Shown: piece after piece, positions 40,257-46,956 of the stretch
How the letters are laid out: each line of letters begins with the position of its first letter
How positions within the stretch are numbered: position 1 is the stretch's first letter
Source: Gammaproteobacteria bacterium
GTDB taxonomy: Bacteria; Pseudomonadota; Gammaproteobacteria; SZUA-140
NCBI GenBank assembly: GCA_016218365.1
Contig: JACREF010000025.1
Coordinates: 30,880-94,879, forward strand
DNA length: 64,000 nt
Reading direction: 5' to 3'
Translations under genes and position numbers: made by a program
Notes under the pieces: model-generated
Told to the model about the DNA's origin: nothing
Databases searched by the model: none
The model's input: the letters and a program-made list of their open reading frames with translations, nothing else

Positions 40257-40475
40257 ATGGATAACGAACTCAACGCAGACGAAATCGCGACCCTCAAACA
40301 GCGCATCGAGGAGCTGAAGGTTGAACACCGCGATCTCGACGACGTGGTGAAACGGCTGATCTCAATGCCTGATGTAGACCAGCTGCAACTGCAGCGGATG
40401 AAAAAGCGCAAGCTATTCCTCAAGGACATGATCGCCAAGCTCGAGAGCCAGCTGATCCCGGACCTCGACGCTTAA
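40257..40475 (+). CDS. DUF465/YdcH-family small protein
   Basis: A 72-residue helical protein. The C-terminal half VDQLQLQRMKKRKLFLKDMIAKLE matches the DUF465 pattern (R-x-KK-x-KL-x-LKD). The family is widespread in proteobacteria and has no settled function. A decayed second copy of the locus lies 2.4 kb upstream, on the other side of the sensor kinase. Confidence 0.85.
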   Translation: MDNELNADEIATLKQRIEELKVEHRDLDDVVKRLISMPDVDQLQLQRMKKRKLFLKDMIAKLESQLIPDLDA

Positions 40476-40528
40476 CTCAGATATCGCATCCATGACTGAA
40501 AAAACACTCTTTAACAAGATATCGTAAA

Positions 40529-41323
40529 ATGATCAAGTTCGAAAAATCACTCATCTTCACAGTCACATCAGGCCGCAGTGGATCTGCCTATTTATCACAA
40601 TTGCTGGGCTCGTTACCTGGAGTACATTCGGAACACGAGCCGGAACCCAACTTCGTTCATGCAATGCGGCGCGCACAGCAAAATCCTGCTGTCGCCCTGG
40701 CATTTCTCCGCGATCACAAGTTACCGGCAATATCCAGGGTAACTGAACCAGTATACGCTGAATCCTCTCACCTGACGTGTAAAGGTTTTATTGAACCGAT
40801 GATTCAGCTTGGCCTGCGACCTGGCCTGATATTCCTACGGCGCCCACCACGCGAGGTCGCATGGAGCCTTCTGGAGAGAAATACTATTCCAGGCCGTACC
40901 ACATGGGGATGGAGTTACCTGCTGGAGCCTCGTGACCCGAATGTACTACCTCTCCTTGGCTGGGAAACCCTGTCCGATTATCAGCTGTGTTTCTGGTATG
41001 CGCTGGAAATTGAGCGTCGTTGTATACGTTATACCGCCCTGGCTGGTGAGCTCGGCCTACCTAACGCTGATGTGACCAACATGGAACTAAATGACTGGGA
41101 GTTTTTCTCCCGTATGCTGAAAAATCTTGGCCTTGCTGAAACCGACCAGGTTCGCGCCGCTCATGCTGATATCAGCGCAAAGGTTCACAACGTAAACCCC
41201 AAGCGCATACAAATGCCGATAGAGCAGCTGGCGGTGGCTGAACAGCAGGTCTGGAATCTGGTTGCCAGCTTCGAGCCGCTGCTGCAACAAGGCATCAAGC
41301 GGCGCTATGGCCGGTCTGATTGA
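40529..41323 (+). CDS. Sulfotransferase-family protein
   Basis: A 264-residue protein with the PAPS 5'-phosphosulfate loop near residues 12-19 (TSGRSGSAYLSQLL) and a later IFLRRPPREVAWS segment that fits the 3'-phosphate-binding region. Probably transfers sulfate from PAPS, but the acceptor is unknown. No polysaccharide or PAPS genes are adjacent. Composition is more AT-rich than the core genes, and repeats follow it at once, so it may be acquired. Confidence 0.75.
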   Translation: MIKFEKSLIFTVTSGRSGSAYLSQLLGSLPGVHSEHEPEPNFVHAMRRAQQNPAVALAFLRDHKLPAISRVTEPVYAESSHLTCKGFIEPMIQLGLRPGLIFLRRPPREVAWSLLERNTIPGRTTWGWSYLLEPRDPNVLPLLGWETLSDYQLCFWYALEIERRCIRYTALAGELGLPNADVTNMELNDWEFFSRMLKNLGLAETDQVRAAHADISAKVHNVNPKRIQMPIEQLAVAEQQVWNLVASFEPLLQQGIKRRYGRSD

Positions 41324-41372
41324 ATCACTGGAAAAAAACGCTACCGCCTTCCGCCAGTTTGGCGCCAGTTTC

Positions 41373-41610
41373 CAGTTTGGGGTCAGAGTAGAATGGTACT
41401 TACTTAAGCGTTTTTGATAGGAGGTAGCCTGGGTTGAACGGAGTGAAGCCCGGGTTTCGCTGTCGCTCAACCCAGGCTACCCGCCGGCTGCCTCCTTAAG
41501 TAAGTGCCATTCGGGTCAGAGTAAACAGTTTGGAGTCAGAGTAAAAACGCGCTCACCACATTTTCTTCAACGAAAGTATGGCGAAGAGTTTTTACTCTGA
41601 CCCCAAACTG
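41373..41610. repeat. Nested repeat with TTTACTCTGACCCCAAACTG ends
   Basis: The outer ends CAGTTTGGGGTCAGAGTA (41373-41390) and its inverse (41592-41610) enclose 238 bp. Another direct CAGTTTGGAGTCAGAGTA sits at 41526. Inside lies the 143-bp unit listed separately. No transposase ORF is present. The whole 41324-41623 gap between the convergent sulfotransferase and VIT genes is repeat-derived apart from its first 50 bp. Confidence 0.7.
41380..41522 (+). repeat. 143-bp repeat unit with 57-bp GTAGCCTGGG core, copy 1
   Basis: The core GTAGCCTGGGTTGAACGG... (41424-41480) is a long imperfect palindrome with ACTTACTTAAG/CTTAAGTAAGT arms. By my alignment it matches the reverse complement of 63851-63993 at 140 of 143 positions, with identical length. 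Confidence 0.85.
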
Positions 41611-41623
41611 ACCTTCAGCGGAT

Positions 41624-42379
41624 TTATCCAATACCAACTATGTTGCGCAGCAGATAACCTGTCAGATAGGCCAGGCTGGCGGCGGCGCCGCCGGTCAGCA
41701 AGGTGCCGATCCCGGCGCGCCACACCGGCTTGGCAAACACCAGACTCTTCAGCATGCCGATCGCAAAGAACACGAACGCGGCAATCACGGCACTCAACAC
41801 GAACTGACGCTGCATCTCCAGTCCTGGCACCAGTAATGGCAGCAGCGGCAAGGCCCCGACCATCAGGAAGGCCAGGAAGGTTACGGCGGCAGATTTGCCT
41901 GGGCTTGGACTCGTTTTCTGCAAACCGTGTTCTTCGGTCAGCATCGTTTCTATCCATAAACGCCGGTCCTGACTGATGGTCGCGACGATGTGCTCTAATG
42001 TTTCACCGTCGAAGCCCTTGCCCTGGAAGATCTGACGGATCTCTTCGCGTTCACCGTCCGGAATCTGCTCGATATGCAGCGCTTCGGTGCGCCGGATAGC
42101 GTCGGCATACTCCTGCCGGGCCTTGATCGATTCATAATTGCTGACGGCCATGCTGAAGCCATCGGCAAACAGATTGGCAAAACCGAGGATCAGCGCAATG
42201 GAGGCCGACAACCCGGCGCCGACCGCACCGGCCACCACCGCAAAGGTCGTGACACAGCCATCGATGCCGCCCAGCACGGCATCAGAGATGGTCTGCGAGC
42301 CGGCGGTTCCGGCCAGCCGCTGCTGGATCGCCTCGGGACGATGTTCGTTATAGAGATGTTCGGGAGTGGTCTTCTTCAC
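41624..42379 (-). CDS. VIT1/CCC1-family Fe/Mn transporter
   Basis: A 251-residue membrane protein with five predicted helices and a cytoplasmic metal-binding helical loop. The first helix contains DAVLGGIDGCVTTFAVVAGAVGA, a family hallmark, and the ADGFSMAVSNYESIKARQEY segment follows. The GTG start has AAGGGA upstream. The first about 27 codons and the ribosome-binding region are duplicated exactly in tandem just upstream; the outer copy is out of frame with the gene. Confidence 0.88.
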   Translation of the reverse strand: MKKTTPEHLYNEHRPEAIQQRLAGTAGSQTISDAVLGGIDGCVTTFAVVAGAVGAGLSASIALILGFANLFADGFSMAVSNYESIKARQEYADAIRRTEALHIEQIPDGEREEIRQIFQGKGFDGETLEHIVATISQDRRLWIETMLTEEHGLQKTSPSPGKSAAVTFLAFLMVGALPLLPLLVPGLEMQRQFVLSAVIAAFVFFAIGMLKSLVFAKPVWRAGIGTLLTGGAAASLAYLTGYLLRNIVGIG

Positions 42380-42492
42380 GGCTGCCTGTCCCTTGGCCGG
42401 CGGTTCCGGCCAGCCGCTGCTGGATCGCCTCGGGACGATGTTCGTTATAGAGATGTTCGGGAGTGGTCTTCTTCACGGCTGCCTGTCCCTTG
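42299..42492. repeat. Perfect 97-bp tandem duplication across the VIT gene start
   Basis: Copies 42299-42395 and 42396-42492 are identical by inspection. Each holds the ribosome-binding site, GTG start and first codons of the VIT gene. Since 97 is not a multiple of three, initiation at the outer GTG would shift frame at the copy junction. Confidence 0.9.
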
Positions 42493-42536
42493 GCCGGTTG
42501 CGTCCGGCCGACCGCGAGAGAAAAGGTTGATGGTGT

Positions 42537-43919
42537 TCAGGCCGTCTTCCTGATCGCGTCTCCGGCGTCAAGATTGCGCGCCAGCAGCGCCTTGTCGCTG
42601 ACGGCAACCGGCACGGCGATCCGCACCCGGTGATCACTGCCGGCGACCTCATGGCGCGGCGCGCCGCCCAGATCGAACATGCGCTCGAGCACAAAGCTGT
42701 GATTGCCGTCTGGCGTCAACAGCTCCAGCGAGTCGCCAACAGTGAACTTGTTCTTGGCTAGCACCTCGGCCAGACCGGTCGCAGCATCATAGCCGGTGAT
42801 CTCGGCGACAAAACGCTGTTTGTAGTTGTCGGAGCTGTTCTGCAGATAGTTCTGGTGTTCATCACTGTGATGACGCTGATAAAAACCATCGGTATAGCCG
42901 CGGTTGGCCAAGGATTCGAGCTTGCCCGGCAGGCTGAAATCAAACGGCCGGCCGGCCACCGCGTCATCGATTGCCTGGCGATACAGCTGCGCGGTACGCG
43001 CGACATAATAATGCGACTTGGTGCGGCCCTCGATCTTCAGCGAATCGACACCGATCCGAACCAGCCGCTCGATGTGCTCGATGGCGCGCAGGTCCTTGGA
43101 GTTCATGATATAGGTGCCGTGTTCATCCTCGAAGATCGGCAGGAACTCACCGGGCCGTTCGCTCTCCTCCAGCAGGTAGACCTGATCGGCCAGCGAATGG
43201 CGCGGGATGTCGCCGCAACCGGACATGCTCGGCGCCGACAACAGCGAGGAGAAATCCTTGATCTTGATGATATCACCGCTGACGTCCTCGCTACCCTCGG
43301 ATACCTTGTATTGCCAGCGGCAGGAGTTGGTGCAGCTGCCCTGGTTCGGATCGCGATGGTTGAAATAACCCGACAGCAGGCAACGCCCCGAATAGGCGAT
43401 GCACAGCGCGCCGTGGACGAACACCTCGAGCTCCATGTCCGGGCAGCGCTGCTTGATCTCCTCGATCTCGTCCAGCGACAGCTCGCGCGACAGGATGACG
43501 CGCGACACGCCGACCGATTGCCAGAAGCGGACCGTGGCATGATTGACGGTATTGGACTGCACTGACAGGTGCACCGGCATCTCGGGCCAGCGCTCGCGCA
43601 CCAGCATGATCAGACCCGGATCGGCCATGATCAGCGCATCGGGGCCGAGCGCGATCACCGGCGCCATGTCCTTCATGTAGGTGTCGACCTTGCGCACATG
43701 CGGATAGATGTTGCTGGCGACGTAGAACTTCTTGCCCTGGGCATGGGCCTCTTTGATGCCGGTTGCCAGGTTGTCCTGCATAAAATCGTTGTTGCGCACC
43801 CGCAGGCTGTAGCGCGGCTGGCCGGCATACACCGCATCGGCGCCATAGGCATAGGCGTAGCGCATATTGCGCAAGGTGCCGGCCGGCGACAGCAGTTCGG
43901 GGGCCTTGGGTGCGCTCAT
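42537..43919 (-). CDS. trhP: U32 peptidase-family tRNA hydroxylation protein TrhP
   Basis: YegQ/TrhP-type protein needed for 5-hydroxyuridine formation in tRNA wobble positions (prephenate-dependent route in E. coli). The N-terminal ELLSPAGTLRNMRYAYAYGADAVYAG and the U32 signature EVFVHGALCIAYSGRCLLSGY with conserved Cys residues are clear. At 460 residues it matches YegQ (about 453). cmoM lies 11 kb away and acts in the same wobble-uridine pathway. Confidence 0.93.
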   Translation of the reverse strand: MSAPKAPELLSPAGTLRNMRYAYAYGADAVYAGQPRYSLRVRNNDFMQDNLATGIKEAHAQGKKFYVASNIYPHVRKVDTYMKDMAPVIALGPDALIMADPGLIMLVRERWPEMPVHLSVQSNTVNHATVRFWQSVGVSRVILSRELSLDEIEEIKQRCPDMELEVFVHGALCIAYSGRCLLSGYFNHRDPNQGSCTNSCRWQYKVSEGSEDVSGDIIKIKDFSSLLSAPSMSGCGDIPRHSLADQVYLLEESERPGEFLPIFEDEHGTYIMNSKDLRAIEHIERLVRIGVDSLKIEGRTKSHYYVARTAQLYRQAIDDAVAGRPFDFSLPGKLESLANRGYTDGFYQRHHSDEHQNYLQNSSDNYKQRFVAEITGYDAATGLAEVLAKNKFTVGDSLELLTPDGNHSFVLERMFDLGGAPRHEVAGSDHRVRIAVPVAVSDKALLARNLDAGDAIRKTA

Positions 43920-43967
43920 GGGCTATGTCCTAATCCGGGTGGGTGATCAGCCGGCAATTATAGCATT

Positions 43968-44429
43968 TTACCGCCCGGCCAGTCCGGCCGTGATCAGCTG
44001 ATGGGCCCAGTCGAAGATGGTCTGTACCCGCTCGACCAGCAGGCCACGGGCCTCGTGGTACGGCAGCCAGCGGTATTCCTCATGCTCGGGATAGCCGAGC
44101 TCGGGGCTGACCGGCAGGTCGACGGCCATCGTCGGTGCATGGGCGACATAATAGCGGGCGACCTTGTGCTGACGGTACGGCGCGGTCTCGCGATAATCAT
44201 GCCCCCAGCGGAAGTCCAGCCCAGTCAGCGTCGTCTCCTCGGTGACCTCGCGGATCGCAGCGGCCAGCGGCGTCTCGCCGGGTTCGAGCCGGCCCTTGGG
44301 GAAATCCCAGTGGCCATGGGCGCGCAGCACCAGGTAATGCGGCACCGTGTCACGGTAATGCAGCACGATGACGCCGGCCGACAGCCGCGGCGGCATCAGG
44401 GAATTTAACAGGTCGGCGCCCTGTTCCAT
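43968..44429 (-). CDS. Nudix hydrolase (diadenosine tetraphosphatase-like)
   Basis: A 153-residue hydrolase. The Nudix box reads GRLEPGETPLAAAIREVTEET, preceded by HWDFPKG, the pattern of asymmetric Ap4A hydrolases. The substrate is inferred by family only. It lies 48 bp upstream of trhP on the same strand and downstream of a 57-bp repeat core. Confidence 0.88.
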   Translation of the reverse strand: MEQGADLLNSLMPPRLSAGVIVLHYRDTVPHYLVLRAHGHWDFPKGRLEPGETPLAAAIREVTEETTLTGLDFRWGHDYRETAPYRQHKVARYYVAHAPTMAVDLPVSPELGYPEHEEYRWLPYHEARGLLVERVQTIFDWAHQLITAGLAGR

Positions 44430-44461
44430 CCTTGCTCAGATCAGATCTTGCTTCATAGGAA

Positions 44462-44518
44462 GTAGCCTGGGTTGAACGGAGTGAAACCCGGGTTTCGCTG
44501 TCGCTCAACCCAGGCTAC
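44462..44518 (+). repeat. 57-bp GTAGCCTGGG palindromic core, solo copy
   Basis: It has the same 57-bp core as 41424-41480 and 63893-63949, with GTAGCC at one end and GGCTAC at the other, but without the outer arms. It sits between the Nudix gene and the 73-residue gene. Confidence 0.85.
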
Positions 44519-44599
44519 CCCCTTAGATCATGCGTAGCGAAAGGATGGCTGGGCATTTGAGGCCGGCACCAACGCCACGGCCGTTCAGCGCGTTTTTTA

Positions 44600-44821
44600 T
44601 CACAGCTCCGGCCCGAGCACACAATCCTGCGGGATAAAGTTGCGCTCCTCCAGCGCCTCGGCCAGATCCTCCCAGTCGGCATCCGGGTTCTGCTGCTCGA
44701 TCTGGGCGATGATGGCGGTGACATGGCGGTAGGCCTCCTGGGTCTCCATGTCGGAGGGGATCTTCAGTACCCTGATCTCTTCAGGGACGGTGGCCGGCAG
44801 GATCATCAATCGGTAAGGCAT
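44600..44821 (-). CDS. Small conserved protein, unknown
   Basis: A 73-residue acidic protein, MPYRLMILPATVPEEIRVLK..., ending EERNFIPQDCVLGPEL. I use the ATG at 44821 because GGAG lies 6 bp upstream; the ORF-track start adds ten unlikely residues. No family is recognised. It is divergent from the ATPase-metA pair with about 130 bp between. Confidence 0.65.
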   Translation of the reverse strand: MPYRLMILPATVPEEIRVLKIPSDMETQEAYRHVTAIIAQIEQQNPDADWEDLAEALEERNFIPQDCVLGPEL

Positions 44822-44951
44822 ACGCTTCTCCATGGATCGTGACGACGGCAAGCTGCTATCATGTTAATCCGAATAGGCCCCGGATGCCACAACAGCTGCT
44901 GGCGGGTTACCATTCGCCAGATATCTGACACGACCCACAACGGAGCACTGT

Positions 44952-45800
44952 GTGAAACTGACCGCCGAGGATTTCCGCAACTGGGAACACAAATCGATCA
45001 CGCTGCTCGGCATGTCCGGGGTCGGCAAGACCCGGCTGGCGATGATGCTGCGTCACAACGGCTGGTTCCACTATTCCGGCGACTACCGGATCGGTACCCG
45101 CTACCTCGATGAACCGATCCTCGACAACATCAAGAGCAAGGCGATGGAGATCCCGTTCCTGCGCGACCTGCTGCGCACCGATTCGATCTACATCCTGAAC
45201 AACATCACCGTCGATAACCTGGCGCCGGTGTCGAGTTTCCTTGGCAAACTCGGCAACCCGGAAAAGGGTGGCCAGGCGCTGCGCGAATTCAAGCGCCGCC
45301 AGGCCCTGCATCACCAGGCCGAGATCGCGGCGATGCGTGATGTGCCGGAGTTCATCCGCAAGGCGCAGCAGATCTACGGCTACAAGCATTTCATCAATGA
45401 TGCCGGCGGCAGTGTCTGCGAACTCGATGACCCGGCGACCACCAAGGTGCTGGCCGACCATACACTGATCCTGTACATCAAGGCCACCGACAAGGACGAG
45501 AAGGAGCTGATCCGCCGCGCCGAACGCGAGCCCAAGCCGCTGTATTATCGCGAGGCCTTCCTCGACCAGCAGCTCGCCGAATACATGGCGCAGGGCCAGC
45601 TCGCCTATATCGCACAGATCGACCCCGACCAGTTCGTGCGCTGGATGTTCCCGCGGCTATTCTATTCCCGCATCCCACGCTATGAGGCGATCGCCGGCCA
45701 GTACGGCTACAGCATCACCACCGACGAGCTGTGGCAGGTCAAGTCACCGGCCGATTTCATCACCCTGGTCGAACAGGCCATCAAGCGCAAGGGCAGCTGA
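44952..45800 (+). CDS. P-loop ATPase of unknown function, upstream of metA
   Basis: A 282-residue soluble protein with a Walker A GMSGVGKT at residues 20-27 and a KSITLLG strand before it, as in shikimate-kinase-like P-loop folds. Charged middle and C-terminal regions (ATDKDEKELIRRAEREPKPLYY) are not familiar. The start is GTG with GGAG 8 bp upstream. It ends 32 bp before metA on the same strand, so the two are very probably an operon. Confidence 0.75.
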   Translation: MKLTAEDFRNWEHKSITLLGMSGVGKTRLAMMLRHNGWFHYSGDYRIGTRYLDEPILDNIKSKAMEIPFLRDLLRTDSIYILNNITVDNLAPVSSFLGKLGNPEKGGQALREFKRRQALHHQAEIAAMRDVPEFIRKAQQIYGYKHFINDAGGSVCELDDPATTKVLADHTLILYIKATDKDEKELIRRAEREPKPLYYREAFLDQQLAEYMAQGQLAYIAQIDPDQFVRWMFPRLFYSRIPRYEAIAGQYGYSITTDELWQVKSPADFITLVEQAIKRKGS

Positions 45801-45832
45801 GCTGCTGACCAGTACGTAAAGGAGACCGCTAC

Positions 45833-46906
45833 ATGCCTCTGGTTGCCAATTCCGACCTCCCGACCTTCGCCCGCCTGCGCGACGAAGGTGAAACCATCCT
45901 CGGCCGCGACTTTGCCCAGCAGCAGGAGATCCGCGAGCTGCATATCGGCCTGCTGAACATGATGCCCGATGCCGCGATCGCCGCCACCGAACGGCAGTTT
46001 TTCCGGCTGGTCGGCGAAAGCAACCAGATCGCGCAGTTCTACATGCATCCGTTCACCTTGGCGGAGCTGGAGCGCTCGCCGGAAGGGCGTGCCCATGTCG
46101 CCAAATATTACAAGTCATTCGATGACATCAAGGCCCACGGCCTCGATGCGCTGATCATCACCGGCGCCAATGTCACCGGCCCCGAGTTGTCGGCGCAGCC
46201 GTTCTGGAAGCCGCTGATCGAGGTCATCGACTGGGCCTATGACAATGTCACGTCGACGCTGTGTTCGTGCCTGGCGACCCATGCGGTGATGGAGTTCCGT
46301 TATAACCAGAAACGCCGCCACCTCGGTGACAAGCGCTGGGGCGTGTATTCACATCATGTCGTCGACCGCAAACACCCGCTGGTCACCGGCGTCAACACCC
46401 GCTTCGACGTGCCGCATTCACGCTACAACCAGATCGATGCCGAACAGTTTGCCACCGCCGGCCTGCATGTACTGGTCGACAGCGAGGACGCCGGTGTCCA
46501 TCTGGCCGTCAGCGCCGACCAGTTCCGCATCGTGTTCTTCCAGGGCCACCCGGAATACGACTACACCAGCCTGCTGAAGGAATACAAACGCGAGATCAAC
46601 CGCTTTGTGCTCGGCGACCGGACCGGCTATCCGCCGTTCCCGCAGCACTATTTCACCCCGCAGAGCCAGGCCATCCTCGATGAACACCGCGAGCGCGTCA
46701 TCGAGGCGATCCAGCGCAGCAGTACGCCGCCGAACCTGCCCGAGGAACTGATCATCGGCGAACTCGACAACACCTGGCATGACACCGCCGAGGCCGTCAT
46801 CAACAACTGGATCGGCACCGTCTACCAGCTGACCAACATCGACCGCCGCCTGCCGTTCCAGCCCGGCATCAACCCCGATGACCCGCTCGGATTACGCAAG
46901 CGCTGA
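45833..46906 (+). CDS. metA: Divergent MetA-type homoserine O-acyltransferase
   Basis: Activates homoserine for methionine synthesis. The fold core is visible: LHIGLLNMMP, STLCSCLATHA with Cys146 at the nucleophile position, HSRYNQID and the GHPEYD motif. At 357 residues it is longer than E. coli MetA (309). The acyl-specificity position in ITGANVT is Thr115, where E. coli has Gly and acetyl users have Glu, and the MPKK lysines of E. coli are Asp-Ala here. The acyl donor is therefore uncertain. It is preceded by AAAGGAG. Confidence 0.87.
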   Translation: MPLVANSDLPTFARLRDEGETILGRDFAQQQEIRELHIGLLNMMPDAAIAATERQFFRLVGESNQIAQFYMHPFTLAELERSPEGRAHVAKYYKSFDDIKAHGLDALIITGANVTGPELSAQPFWKPLIEVIDWAYDNVTSTLCSCLATHAVMEFRYNQKRRHLGDKRWGVYSHHVVDRKHPLVTGVNTRFDVPHSRYNQIDAEQFATAGLHVLVDSEDAGVHLAVSADQFRIVFFQGHPEYDYTSLLKEYKREINRFVLGDRTGYPPFPQHYFTPQSQAILDEHRERVIEAIQRSSTPPNLPEELIIGELDNTWHDTAEAVINNWIGTVYQLTNIDRRLPFQPGINPDDPLGLRKR

Positions 46907-46956
46907 AGCACGCAAGCATGGCTTCGATCATTTCCTCGACAATACCGCACCTGGAA

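Noticed and set aside
44952-46906. ATPase plus metA as a defence or toxin system
   Set aside because: The second gene is a recognisable metabolic acyltransferase; no nuclease, toxin or antitoxin features.
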